Of a stretch of DNA of 10,220 bases, positions 1 through 7,729 are shown piece after piece. The notes below the pieces were generated by a model. That model searched no databases and was not told the DNA's origin. It saw only the letters and a list, made by a program, of their open reading frames with translations. Positions within the stretch are counted from its first letter, which is position 1. Every line of letters begins with the position of its first letter. The stretch lies in NCBI GenBank assembly GCA_017941505.1, contig JAGAWH010000211.1, positions 1-10,220 on the forward strand, written 5' to 3'. The stretch comes from Faecalicoccus sp. (GTDB lineage: Bacteria; Bacillota_I; Bacilli_A; Erysipelotrichales; Erysipelotrichaceae). The position numbers were made by a program, and so were the translations under genes.

Positions 1-136
1 AACAGTAAATTATATATCTCTGGAACGAAATCCCAATGCCAAGGAAATCAAAGACCTGGCTTCAGCTGCCGTACTTATGGCAAGCATAGGTGCTGCTGTT
101 ATAGGATTGCTTGTTTTTGTACCAAAGATATTGTAG
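1..136 (+). CDS. dgkA: Diacylglycerol/undecaprenol kinase DgkA, C-terminal end (partial)
   Basis: This is the 3' end of a gene that begins outside the window, read in the frame starting at base 2 and ending at TAG 134-136. The 44 visible residues include ERNPNAKEIKDLASAAVLMA followed by a hydrophobic helix ending VPKIL. That is the conserved 'E-x-x-x-x-x-A-K-x-x-K-D-x-A-x-A-A-V' segment and last membrane helix of the small trimeric DgkA family. In Gram-positive bacteria this family phosphorylates undecaprenol, recycling the cell-wall lipid carrier, and sits in the cytoplasmic membrane. Its stop codon overlaps the era ribosome binding site (AGGAGG, 135-140), so the two are probably co-transcribed. 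A dgkA-era order is common in Firmicutes. Family assignment is confident; substrate choice is inferred. Confidence 0.88.
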   Translation, partial: TVNYISLERNPNAKEIKDLASAAVLMASIGAAVIGLLVFVPKIL

Positions 137-144
137 GAGGAACT

Positions 145-1041
145 ATGGAATATAAATCAGGATTTATTGCGATCATCGGAAGACCGAATGCAGGAAAAAG
201 TACATTGTTAAATGCCTTAATTGAAGAAAAAGTTGCGATTATGTCGGATAAGCCAAATACAACCCGCAATAATATTGCGGGTATATTAACGACAGATGAA
301 GCCCAATATGTATTCATGGATACACCGGGTATCCACAAGCCGCAGCAACAGTTAGGCCGTGTATTAAATAAAAACGCTTATATTGCGATGGAAGACAGCG
401 ATCTTATCGGCTGGATCATTGATGGCACACAAAGCTTTGGCAAGGGGGATGAATTCATCTTAAACCGCTTAAAAGAGCTTCATAAACCGGTTTTACTGCT
501 GGTCAATAAGATTGATAAACTCGATAAAAAGAAGATGATGAAGGTTTTGATGGATTGGTCCAACCGCTATTCCTTTAATGAAATCATTCCGATCAGTGCT
601 TTGGAAAAAGACAATATCGATGAGCTTTTGAAGGTTTTCTATAATTATCTTCCGGAAGGTCCGGCATTATTTCCATCCATGATGAAAAGTGACCACGATC
701 TCAACTTCCAGATGACAGAGATTGTTCGTGAAAAGATATTGTTCCACACCAGAGAGGAAATTCCTCACAGTGTAGCGGTGGTTCTGGATGCGCGTAATAC
801 CGATCAAATTCCTGAGCATATTCAAATGACCATCATTGTGGACAGGGATTCTCAAAAGGGAATCTTAATCGGCAATCAGGGATCTATGATCAAAAAGATT
901 CGCTTAGAGGCACAGAAGGAATTGAAACAGAAATTAGGTCATGCGGTGGATTTGGAGTTATATGTCCGTACCGAGCGTAACTGGCGCAATAAGGATCAGA
1001 AAATCAAGGAATTCGGATTGGATGAACTAAACGATGAATAG
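145..1041 (+). CDS. era: GTPase Era
   Basis: Era is a GTPase that binds the 3' end of 16S rRNA during 30S subunit maturation and couples ribosome assembly to the cell cycle. The 298-aa length is typical. The GTPase domain shows G1 GRPNAGKS (12-19), the switch-I region with KPNTTRN (36-42), G3 DTPG (59-62), G4 NKID (121-124) and G5 SAL (151-153). The C-terminal KH RNA-binding domain (about 195-285) carries ILIGNQGSMIKKIR, with the GxxG loop preserved as G243-N-Q-G246, where GKGG or GRGG is more usual. The start is fixed by AGGAGG at 135-140. Its last 8 bases overlap the start of recO, which implies translational coupling. Confidence 0.98.
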   Translation: MEYKSGFIAIIGRPNAGKSTLLNALIEEKVAIMSDKPNTTRNNIAGILTTDEAQYVFMDTPGIHKPQQQLGRVLNKNAYIAMEDSDLIGWIIDGTQSFGKGDEFILNRLKELHKPVLLLVNKIDKLDKKKMMKVLMDWSNRYSFNEIIPISALEKDNIDELLKVFYNYLPEGPALFPSMMKSDHDLNFQMTEIVREKILFHTREEIPHSVAVVLDARNTDQIPEHIQMTIIVDRDSQKGILIGNQGSMIKKIRLEAQKELKQKLGHAVDLELYVRTERNWRNKDQKIKEFGLDELNDE

Positions 1042-1756
1042 TATTGAAGGAATCGTTATTCGTAATGAAGATTATAAGGATGCCGATGGTTTAATTGATC
1101 TTGTCACACCTCAAAAAGTGATCACGGTAAGGGCAAAGGGAATCCGCAAAGCACAGAGTAAAAATCGGATGATCTGCCAGCCGTTTTCAAGCGTAGAGTG
1201 GATGATTGAGGATAGAGGTTCTTTACCACTTTTAATTAATGGAAGAGTGAAGCATTTCTATCACTGCCTGCAAAGCGACTTATCCGCCCAGGCTTTATGT
1301 ATGGTGCTTCGGGACTGTATGCTTCGCTTTGGATCTTCCCCGGAGATTTTCAACTGCTTTGAAATGGTATTATCATCGCTTGAAAAGAAAGATTCAAAGG
1401 CTTATACATGGTCTGTTCTTCTACTAAAGGAAATCCTGATCCATGAAGGAATTCAGCCGTATACCGATGGTTGTGTTTTCTGTCGCAGAAAAGACAAGCT
1501 AGCCTCACTTTCTATGAAGCAGGGTGGCTTTTTATGTAAGGAGCATATGCTTGGATCGGATAAGAAGATGTCACGTGATGAATTGCTTCGCATTTATTCA
1601 TTATTTCATGTTACGGAAAAAGATATTCAGCGCTTTGTTGATACATATCCATTTACCATGGAGGATATTATATATTGGTCAAAATGGATTGAACATTATT
1701 CGCATATATCCTTGCGGAGCATCCGTTTTTTAGAAACTGTATCCGCTATGAATTAA
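1034..1756 (+). CDS. recO: DNA repair protein RecO
   Basis: RecO works with RecR to load RecA on SSB-covered single-stranded DNA in RecFOR recombinational repair. The 240-aa length is normal. The N-terminal OB fold begins with EGIVIRNEDYKDADGLIDL and continues through VRAKGIRK (32-39). A helical C-terminal domain carries a zinc site with C147-x2-C150 and C168-x2-H171. Most Gram-positive RecO proteins have four cysteines here, so the fourth ligand appears to be His. There is no strong ribosome binding site before ATG 1034; the gene overlaps era by 8 bases and is probably translated by coupling. The era-recO pairing is classic in Firmicutes. Confidence 0.95.
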   Translation: MNSIEGIVIRNEDYKDADGLIDLVTPQKVITVRAKGIRKAQSKNRMICQPFSSVEWMIEDRGSLPLLINGRVKHFYHCLQSDLSAQALCMVLRDCMLRFGSSPEIFNCFEMVLSSLEKKDSKAYTWSVLLLKEILIHEGIQPYTDGCVFCRRKDKLASLSMKQGGFLCKEHMLGSDKKMSRDELLRIYSLFHVTEKDIQRFVDTYPFTMEDIIYWSKWIEHYSHISLRSIRFLETVSAMN

Positions 1757-1771
1757 CAATCAATAAACCGT

Positions 1772-1801
1772 GTGGCATTTCTTTCCATATTTTTGTATAA
1801 T
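1772..1801 (+). promoter_or_regulatory. Candidate sigma-A promoter for the 334-aa protein gene and downstream cmk-der-gpsA
   Basis: In the 74-base gap after recO there is a perfect -10 box TATAAT (1796-1801) and a weak -35 GTGGCA (1772-1777, 4 of 6 matches to TTGACA) with an 18-base spacer. AGGAGG (1819-1824) and the ATG at 1831 follow. This is the only sizeable gap before hup, so it could start a transcript covering the 334-aa protein, cmk, der and gpsA. It is a pattern match only. Confidence 0.4.
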
Positions 1802-1830
1802 AATAAATAGTTATTTTTAGGAGGTTCAAA

Positions 1831-2835
1831 ATGGCCAAATTATCCAGAACGTTAAAGTATCAAGACTTAAGAGATAAGATAGATGAAGAAACCAGTATCA
1901 CTCCCATTCCTAGTGAACCGGTCTCTGAAAAACAGACGGTAACTGAGCCGGGCAAACCATCTCATGCCAATAAACCGCTTCATCCTCATGAAGAAGTTCG
2001 CGTAAAACCAAATACACTTTCCAATACGGGCAGAAACCCATTGATGGATGGCGTTCTTGATGAGGTGAAACAATACAATATTGAAAAAGGTACCCGTTAT
2101 TCAACGGATACACAGATCAATATTTTAAAGCAGTTTGAAGACGGCAATTTCCAGAAGCGTAACCAGCATATTATGCCGATGGAAGAAGAGACCGAGCTAG
2201 CCGGTTCTACGATGCAGATTCCGGTTTCACAAAGTGAAGAGGGAATTCCGGCTTACCTGCCAAATCAGCGTTTAACCAGAATGAATCCAATCACTCTGGA
2301 AGAAAAAGAAGAACCGGAAGTGCAGCCTGTACCGGAAAAAGAACCGGAAGCAGATGAAGATACCATCGAAACACCGAAGATTGAATCCCATGTTGCACCG
2401 GTATTTAATGAAGATACAGCAGAAATGGAAGAAATTGATACGGCATCGATTATTCACGATAATTTTATGCCGGAAATCAAAGCCGATGAGCATGCCGATA
2501 CCGATAAATTAACGGTATCTTCTCCATCTGCCGGCTCCTTTATCAGCTATTCTGATGAAGTTAAATTCATGGATGAAGAAGAAGAGGAAATCGATTACAG
2601 CCGTCCGCGCAAGACAAAACGCAAAAAGACAAAGATTCGCTCAGATAAGCCGATTGATACCAGTGATATGCCATCTGCCAAGATCCGCATGGTGGCATCG
2701 GATGTAGAAACGGTTGAACATCAGCCTCGTTCAAAGGGCAGTGTCATTGTCAATACTTTACTGGTAGTTATGATCTTACTGTTGATTGCTGCGATTGGTT
2801 TTGTGATTTATCTGTTTAAATCGATGTTAGGATAA
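1831..2835 (+). CDS. Uncharacterised acidic, tail-anchored membrane protein (334 aa)
   Basis: I do not recognise a named family. The N-terminus (MAKLSRTLKYQDLRDKIDEE) is basic then helical. Residues about 70-107 (LMDGVLDEVKQYNIEKGTRY onward) look like a small ordered helical segment. About 110-270 is strongly acidic, rich in Glu, Pro and Asp, and probably disordered. A basic patch (RPRKTKRKKTK, about 255-268) precedes a single hydrophobic helix (305-329) five residues from the C-terminus. With no signal peptide and positive charges before the helix, the predicted topology is a cytoplasmic body with a C-terminal anchor. AGGAGG at 1819-1824 fixes the start. The gene ends 2 bases before cmk. The N-terminal S-R-x-x-K resembles the short motif by which some Gram-positive division proteins bind GpsB, but this is weak. 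A role in envelope or division organisation is only a guess. Confidence 0.85.
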   Translation: MAKLSRTLKYQDLRDKIDEETSITPIPSEPVSEKQTVTEPGKPSHANKPLHPHEEVRVKPNTLSNTGRNPLMDGVLDEVKQYNIEKGTRYSTDTQINILKQFEDGNFQKRNQHIMPMEEETELAGSTMQIPVSQSEEGIPAYLPNQRLTRMNPITLEEKEEPEVQPVPEKEPEADEDTIETPKIESHVAPVFNEDTAEMEEIDTASIIHDNFMPEIKADEHADTDKLTVSSPSAGSFISYSDEVKFMDEEEEEIDYSRPRKTKRKKTKIRSDKPIDTSDMPSAKIRMVASDVETVEHQPRSKGSVIVNTLLVVMILLLIAAIGFVIYLFKSMLG

Positions 2836-2837
2836 GT

Positions 2838-3494
2838 ATGAAAAAATTTAATGTTGCGATTGACGGACCCAGCGGTGTAGGTAAAAGCACGATCGCAAAG
2901 GCGGTCGCAGAAAAGTACGGTATGGTTCATCTGGATACCGGAGCTATGTACCGCTGTGTTGCGTATTATTTAAAAAACAATCCGGTAAACCTGGATGATG
3001 ATAAAGCTTTAAAAGAAAAGCTGGATGAGATCCATATCCGCTTTGATGGAAAAGAAGTTTATTTAAATGATGTCAATGTATCCAAGGAAATTCGTGATAA
3101 TGAAATTTCCATGTATGCATCAAAGACTTCTTCTTATCCATTGGTTCGGGAAAAATTAGTTGCCCTTCAGCAGCAGATTACTGCCGATAAAGGGTATATC
3201 GTTGATGGACGGGATATCTGCTCCGTTGTTTTGCCGAATGCAGAAGTAAAGATCTACATGGATGCTTCAGCGGATGCACGTGCCCAAAGGCGTTACAAGG
3301 AATATCTTTCCAAAAATGTGGATGTAAAGTATGAAGATATTTTAAGAGATATCAAACAGAGAGATTATCAGGATATGCATCGTGAAATCTCACCGTTAGT
3401 AAGAACAGAAGATGCAGCTTATATCGATACCTCAGAATTAAATATTGACCAGGTTATCGAAGCTGTAGATAACGTTATTAAAAGTAAGATTTAA
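2838..3494 (+). CDS. cmk: Cytidylate kinase
   Basis: Cmk phosphorylates CMP and dCMP to the diphosphates with ATP, recycling nucleotides from RNA turnover and lipid synthesis, in the cytoplasm. The 218-aa length is typical. Visible motifs are the P-loop GPSGVGKS (10-17), DTGAMYR (34-40) for nucleotide binding, the DGRDI segment (124-128), and the lid/C-terminal region RDYQDMHREISPLV (176-189), where many homologues have 'RDxxDSxREISPL'. The start lies 2 bases after the previous stop with no strong ribosome binding site, so translation is probably coupled to the 334-aa gene. The cmk-der-gpsA-hup order is a well-known low-GC Gram-positive arrangement. Confidence 0.96.
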   Translation: MKKFNVAIDGPSGVGKSTIAKAVAEKYGMVHLDTGAMYRCVAYYLKNNPVNLDDDKALKEKLDEIHIRFDGKEVYLNDVNVSKEIRDNEISMYASKTSSYPLVREKLVALQQQITADKGYIVDGRDICSVVLPNAEVKIYMDASADARAQRRYKEYLSKNVDVKYEDILRDIKQRDYQDMHREISPLVRTEDAAYIDTSELNIDQVIEAVDNVIKSKI

Positions 3495-3516
3495 AATAGA
3501 ATAGGAGGTTCGCTTT

Positions 3517-4824
3517 ATGATTCGTGGAACAGCTGCCATCGTGGGACGCCCCAATGTCGGAAAATCTACTATCTTTAACCGATTAATCGGTCAGAGAAAA
3601 AGTATTGTAGATGATACTCCGGGTGTTACAAGAGACCGTATCTACGGAGAAGTGGAGTGGCTTACCCAGACTTTCCGATTGATTGATACTGGTGGAATTC
3701 AGATCGAAGACCAGGAATTTGCCGGTGAAATCAATATGCAGGTAGATATTGCGATTGAAGAGGCGGATGTGATTATCTTTTTAACTTCCGCTAAAGAAGG
3801 GGTAACCACCGATGATACGGTGATTGCCAAAAAACTGCTCCGTTCCGGAAAACCGGTTCTGTTAGCGGTGAATAAAGTAGACAATGAGCAGGATCAGATG
3901 GCTGCTTATGAATTTTACGGACTTGGCTTTGATGAATTATTTATGGTTTCGGGTTCCCATGGTATAGGCTTTGGTGATCTGATGGATGCCATTATTGAAA
4001 AAATGCCGGAAAAGGGAATTAAGCCTTATGAAGGCATTACCTCTTTTTGTGTCATCGGCCGTCCAAATGTTGGAAAAAGCTCCCTTGTCAATGCGATATT
4101 AAATGATCAGAGAGTTATTGTATCCGATATTGAAGGTACAACCCGGGATGCGATTGATACGCCGTTTACTTATAACGGTACCGAATATATGATTATTGAT
4201 ACAGCCGGCATCCGCAAGCGGGGAAAGATCTATGAAGATATTGAAAAATATTCAATTTTACGAGCTTTAGGAGCCATTGACCGCTCCAATGTAGTGCTCT
4301 TTTTGATTGATGGTGAAGCAGGCATTCGCGACCAGGATAAACATGTTGCCGGTCTTGCACATGATGCCGGCAAGGGTGTAATTATCGTATACAATAAATG
4401 GGATACAGTAGACAAGGATGAAACGACGATGAATAAGATTATCAAGGAAATCCGTGCTCAATTTGTATATTTAGATTACGCGCCGATTGCCTTTACATCG
4501 GCATTAACAGGAAGCCGTGTCGCGCAATTGATTCCGTTGATTGATGAAGTTCATGATGCGTGTACGATGCGGGTTCCGACTAATGTATTAAATGATGTTG
4601 TGCTGGATGCACAGATGATGAATCCGGCAAAACCGCATAACGGAAAACAGATGCGTATTTATTATGCATCCCAGGTCAGTGTAGAGCCACCGACTTTTGT
4701 GCTCTTTGTCAATGACCCGGAACTTCTCCATTTTAGTTATAAGCGTTATATTGAAAATAAGATCCGTGAAGCCTTTGACTTTACGGGAACTCCAATCCAT
4801 ATCATCGCAAGAAAGCGATCCTAG
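3517..4824 (+). CDS. der: Ribosome-assembly GTPase Der (EngA)
   Basis: Der is a tandem-domain GTPase needed for 50S ribosomal subunit maturation. The 435 aa match the family. GTPase domain 1 has GRPNVGKS (10-17), DTGG (57-60), NKVD (119-122) and SGSHG (145-149). GTPase domain 2 has GRPNVGKS (181-188), DTAG (228-231), NKWD (293-296) and TSALTG (327-332). The C-terminal KH-like domain (about 345-435) includes the conserved [26 protein letters not shown] at 3503-3508 lies 8 bases before ATG. The stop TAG (4822-4824) overlaps the ribosome binding site of gpsA. With Era upstream, two ribosome-assembly GTPases sit in one same-strand block. Confidence 0.98.
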   Translation: MIRGTAAIVGRPNVGKSTIFNRLIGQRKSIVDDTPGVTRDRIYGEVEWLTQTFRLIDTGGIQIEDQEFAGEINMQVDIAIEEADVIIFLTSAKEGVTTDDTVIAKKLLRSGKPVLLAVNKVDNEQDQMAAYEFYGLGFDELFMVSGSHGIGFGDLMDAIIEKMPEKGIKPYEGITSFCVIGRPNVGKSSLVNAILNDQRVIVSDIEGTTRDAIDTPFTYNGTEYMIIDTAGIRKRGKIYEDIEKYSILRALGAIDRSNVVLFLIDGEAGIRDQDKHVAGLAHDAGKGVIIVYNKWDTVDKDETTMNKIIKEIRAQFVYLDYAPIAFTSALTGSRVAQLIPLIDEVHDACTMRVPTNVLNDVVLDAQMMNPAKPHNGKQMRIYYASQVSVEPPTFVLFVNDPELLHFSYKRYIENKIREAFDFTGTPIHIIARKRS

Positions 4825-4832
4825 GAGGTACT

Positions 4833-5828
4833 ATGAAAACAGTTGTTGTAGGAAGCGGAAGCTGGGGAACTGCCTTAGCTCAAGTATTAGCTGACAATGA
4901 ACAGAATGTTATGGTTTATGGTATCGATGAAAAAGAAGTAAGTGATATCAACTACAATCATCGTAATTCCAAATATTTTGAGGATGTACCGATTAATCCG
5001 GCTGTTAGAGCTACTACCGATATTAATTGTGTAAAAGATGCAGATATCGTATTATTGGCAGTACCTACCATTGCCATTGATCCAATCTGTCAGCAGATCA
5101 ATCCATTACTTACAAAGAAAACGATCATAATCAATGTATCCAAGGGATTTCATCCGACGACCAATGAAAGAATGTCAGAAGTCATCCGCCGCTGCATTGA
5201 CAAAGATAAATTAAGTTCTGTTGTATCTTTGATCGGACCATCTCATGCCGAAGAGGTAATCATTCGCTTACTGACTACCATTGATGCGGTAAGTTTGAAT
5301 GAAAAAGATGCTGAGACCGTTCAATATCTTTTCTCTAATAATTATCTTCGTATTTATACCGGAGATGATGAAGTGGGAAGCGAATTAGGTGTAGCGATCA
5401 AGAACGTTATGGCAATTGCCTCAGGTATTATTGCCGGTTTAGGATACTAGGATAATACCCGTGCTGCCCTCATTACCCGGGGATTACAGGAAATGATCCG
5501 CTACGGTACTTATTTTGGCGGAAAAGCTCAAACCTATATCGGTCTTACCGGAGTAGGGGATTTAATTGTTACATGTACCAGTGTGCATTCCCGTAACTTT
5601 GAAGCCGGTTATCAAATCGGTAAGGAAAACAGTGTTGCCAATTTCTTTGCCAACAATAAGAAAACTGTCGAAGGTGTAAGAACTGCTAAAATCGTACATA
5701 ACGTTGCAGCTAAGCATAATATTTCAATGCCGATCTGTGAGGAAGTATATCAGATTTTGTTTGAAGGCAAGGAACCGAAAACCTGTGCCAATAATTTAAT
5801 GTTAAGAGAATTGAAGAAGGAGTTTTAA
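4833..5828 (+). pseudogene. gpsA: NAD(P)H-dependent glycerol-3-phosphate dehydrogenase GpsA, interrupted by an in-frame TAG
   Basis: GpsA reduces dihydroxyacetone phosphate to sn-glycerol-3-phosphate, the backbone for phospholipids. The 205-codon first part has the Rossmann motif GSGSWGTA (7-14), NVSKG with catalytic-type Lys104, GPSHAEEV (135-142) and IKNV with the second conserved Lys190. TAG at 5448-5450 (codon 206) follows GLGY. The same frame then continues DNTRAALITRG, GLTGVGDLIVTC and SRN to TAA 5826-5828, 331 residue codons in all including the amber. Homologues normally read GLGYGDNTRAALITRG, so the amber replaces a conserved Gly. A further departure is Leu147 in the usually conserved L-P-T motif after HAEEV. 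The break lies near the boundary of the NAD-binding and substrate domains. Reinitiation at ATG 5493 (111 aa) is possible; read as separate genes these are 4833-5450 and 5493-5828. It could be a true nonsense mutation, readthrough or a sequence error. AGGAGG at 4823-4828 sets the start. Confidence 0.9.
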
Positions 5829-5831
5829 GTT

Positions 5832-6122
5832 ATGTCAAAATATGTCAACAAAGAATCACTCACCGAAGCCCTATATCAGAAATTGAATATTTCAAAAAAG
5901 GATGCTGCCAGTGCAGTTGAATTGATATTTGATGAACTGAGTGATGCGTTGGCATCCGATGGCAGTGCCGATATAACCGGATTTGGAAAGTTTGTGATAT
6001 TTGACCGTAAGGAAAGAATGGGAATCAATCCCGTTACGAAGGAAAGAATGATGATCAATGCCACAAAACTGCCTAAATTTAAGCCTTCTCAGACATTAAA
6101 GAATAAGTGTAATGCGAAATAA
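5832..6122 (+). CDS. hup: HU-family DNA-binding protein
   Basis: This is a small histone-like protein that bends and compacts DNA as a dimer. The 96 residues show the family pattern: an N-terminal helical pair (MSKYVNKESLTEALYQKLNI, then KKDAASAVELIFDELSDAL), ITGFGKFVIFDRKER (48-62) with the conserved F-G-x-F, and the DNA-binding arm R62-M-G-I-N-P67, whose proline intercalates into DNA. It then runs to ATKLPKFKPSQTLKN. It is slightly longer at the C-terminus (KNKCNAK) than the usual ~90 aa and contains one Cys. AAGGAG at 5817-5822, inside the end of gpsA, serves as ribosome binding site 9 bases before ATG. The position after gpsA matches B. subtilis-like order (gpsA...hbs). Its stop codon lies inside the following terminator stem. 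Confidence 0.95.
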   Translation: MSKYVNKESLTEALYQKLNISKKDAASAVELIFDELSDALASDGSADITGFGKFVIFDRKERMGINPVTKERMMINATKLPKFKPSQTLKNKCNAK

Positions 6123-6147
6123 AGGGTTTAAATACCCTTTATTTTTT
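6117..6147 (+). terminator. Rho-independent terminator after hup
   Basis: An 11-bp stem (6117-6127 with 6134-6144) built around AAAGGGT/ACCCTTT has a 6-base loop TTAAAT and a T-run at 6142-6147. The hup stop codon TAA (6120-6122) is inside the left arm. The next gene starts only about 20 bases downstream. Confidence 0.85.
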
Positions 6148-6167
6148 ACCGGAAAAGAGGATTGAAT

Positions 6168-7121
6168 ATGCGTCATAATTTTAAAAGAATTATCATCCTG
6201 TTTTTAGTACTCGGTCTGGTGGTTGGTACCATTTCTGTAATGTTGTATCAATGGAATCAGATGCGAAACGCAAATTCAAAGAAAGATGATGAAAAGACGG
6301 AAGAAGTAGTCGAACTGCCGGACGATCTTGCCGAAAGGGAAGCCCTCTACCAGCAGGCTTATCCGGAAATGGATCCAGCTGAAGTGCATAGAAGAGTGTT
6401 AATGAATCTGGATAAAAAGCCATATGATGATGCTCATCAGATTCAAAATCCGGGTTCCATGACAATCTTGGTCAATAAATACCATTATCTATCTTCAAGC
6501 TATGAACCGGAGGATTTAACAACTTTGATTTCCAATCCGGATATTTATATGCGTGAAGAAGCAGCAAAAGCTATGGACCGTTTAATCAGCGGTGCTGCAG
6601 AGCAGGGATTTAATATCACTGTTTTATCAGGATACCGTTCCTGGCAGGACCAGAAGAAAATCTATGAATCCGTTCGTAAATCGGATGGTGCTGAAATTGC
6701 GGACGGATATTGGTCAAGACCGGGCTTCTCTGAAAGCCAGACCGGATTATCTGCTGATATTATGTTAGGTAACTCTCCGGATGATCTTAACAGCATTCTT
6801 TATGATCCAAATTATCAATGGGTCATCGATCATTTAGCTGACTATGGTTTTGTGCTACGCTTTGATGATGGTAAACAGGATTATACGTTAATCCTTCCGC
6901 AATCATTCCATATCCGCTATGTCGGCGGAAAGGCAGCAAGAGAAATGAAAAACGGAAATCTCTGTTTAGAAGAATATTTAATTCTGCCTTTATTGGAAGC
7001 GGAAAAGGAAGAAAGTGACCAGGCTAAGGAAGAAGAGCCAAAGGAAGAACCTGTAGAAGAACCGACAGAACCGGTTGAAGAACAGCCTTTGGAAGAATTA
7101 GCTGAACAACCTGTTGAATAA
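6168..7121 (+). CDS. VanY-like D-alanyl-D-alanine carboxypeptidase homologue, probably catalytically inactive
   Basis: The 317-aa protein has a short cytoplasmic N-terminus, one membrane helix (about 8-27), an extracytoplasmic linker, a VanY domain (PF02557, about 98-265) and a Glu/Pro-rich tail (about 278-317). Family features are TILVNKYHYLSSSYEPEDL (99-117), SGYRS (154-158), SRPGFSESQTGLSADIM (183-199) and HIRYVGG (248-254). Active family members have S-x-H-x-x-G-x-x-x-D for zinc and E-P-W-H with a catalytic Glu. Here the first zinc ligand His is Ser190 and the Glu is Gln245 (Q-S-F-H), while Asp197 and His248 remain. It therefore looks like a peptidoglycan-binding pseudoenzyme. ATG 6168 was chosen because AGAGG (6156-6160) is 7 bases upstream; a TTG at 6162 would be only 1 base from it. 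The terminator leaves no room for a separate promoter. Confidence 0.88.
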   Translation: MRHNFKRIIILFLVLGLVVGTISVMLYQWNQMRNANSKKDDEKTEEVVELPDDLAEREALYQQAYPEMDPAEVHRRVLMNLDKKPYDDAHQIQNPGSMTILVNKYHYLSSSYEPEDLTTLISNPDIYMREEAAKAMDRLISGAAEQGFNITVLSGYRSWQDQKKIYESVRKSDGAEIADGYWSRPGFSESQTGLSADIMLGNSPDDLNSILYDPNYQWVIDHLADYGFVLRFDDGKQDYTLILPQSFHIRYVGGKAAREMKNGNLCLEEYLILPLLEAEKEESDQAKEEEPKEEPVEEPTEPVEEQPLEELAEQPVE

Positions 7122-7127
7122 GAGAAT

Positions 7128-7157
7128 AACATCTGTAAGGAAGCTTGCAGATGTTTT
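7128..7157 (+). terminator. Hairpin terminator after the VanY-like gene
   Basis: An 11-bp stem with one G-T pair (AACATCTGTAA, 7128-7138, with TTGCAGATGTT, 7145-7155) closes a 6-base loop and runs into TTTT (7154-7157). The U-tract is short and interrupted, so termination may be partial. That could allow read-through into the next gene, which begins 21 bases later with no evident promoter. Confidence 0.65.
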
Positions 7158-7177
7158 ATATTTATGGAGTTTTAGGT

Positions 7178-7729
7178 ATGACAACAAATATTGAACCTGT
7201 TTATTTCAAAAAGATCCAATATAATCTTTCTGTTATGAACGGATATTTTAAAACACTTTTGATTGATTTGGAACAAAAAGAACTTAGTTACCAAATAGCT
7301 GAACACAAATATCCATCTGGATTACGGTATAATCCTCAAGGTTCTATCAAAGTCAAAAATTATAAAACGGATTTTAAGGCTGTGGATGTCAAACTCAACC
7401 CTTACAATGAAGAGATTGTGTTTTCCTATGGCTTAGAGCTTTCGGAAGAGGATATATCAAATATTCTTCCTTATTGTAATGCATTGGAATTTGAACCTTA
7501 CAGAAATAAAAAACAAGAAACGGATCAGAAAGGGTATTTAGGTTACTTAGATGAAGCAAAAATGAAATTCATTGGTGTGTCTTTCTCATATCTTCCGATT
7601 ATTGAACTGCCTATGAATTATATTTATGATGATTTATATGCATGGCCTCATCAATTATTGTATCGAGCCATCTACGATTATATTATTTCTAAAAATAAGA
7701 AACTAAAAAAATATATCTACCGTTTTTAA
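7178..7729 (+). CDS. Hypothetical protein, 183 aa, family not recognised
   Basis: I do not recognise this protein. It begins MTTNIEPVYFKKIQYNLSVM and ends in a very basic tail, KNKKLKKYIYRF. It is rich in Tyr, Lys and Glu, has no signal peptide or membrane helix, and shows no obvious catalytic motif. A Tyr/aromatic-rich stretch near the C-terminus (YIYDDLYAWPHQLLYRAIYD) is the most distinctive segment. ATG 7178 is preferred because GGAG (7166-7169) lies 8 bases upstream; earlier in-frame TTG 7145 and ATG 7151 fall inside the preceding terminator hairpin. The gene is flanked by hairpins on both sides and is more AT-rich than the block before it, which could fit later acquisition. A cytoplasmic location is inferred. 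Confidence 0.72.
   Translation: MTTNIEPVYFKKIQYNLSVMNGYFKTLLIDLEQKELSYQIAEHKYPSGLRYNPQGSIKVKNYKTDFKAVDVKLNPYNEEIVFSYGLELSEEDISNILPYCNALEFEPYRNKKQETDQKGYLGYLDEAKMKFIGVSFSYLPIIELPMNYIYDDLYAWPHQLLYRAIYDYIISKNKKLKKYIYRF

Noticed and set aside
2272..2493. A Phe-rich 73-codon minus-strand frame
   Set aside because: It is the antisense shadow of the Glu-rich segment in the 334-aa protein.
4833..5828. Amber reassignment or genome-wide stop recoding
   Set aside because: dgkA, era and der all end naturally at TAG, and other broken genes here have TGA and TAA, so TAG is a normal stop in this genome.
6162..6167. TTG start for the VanY-like protein
   Set aside because: Only 1 base separates it from the ribosome binding site; ATG 6168 has proper spacing.
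6917..7132. A Ser/Gly-rich 71-codon minus-strand frame
   Set aside because: It is the antisense shadow of the Glu/Pro-rich tail of the VanY-like gene.
7145..7177. Earlier TTG or ATG start for the 183-aa protein
   Set aside because: These codons lie inside the preceding terminator hairpin and have no ribosome binding site; ATG 7178 has GGAG 8 bases upstream.
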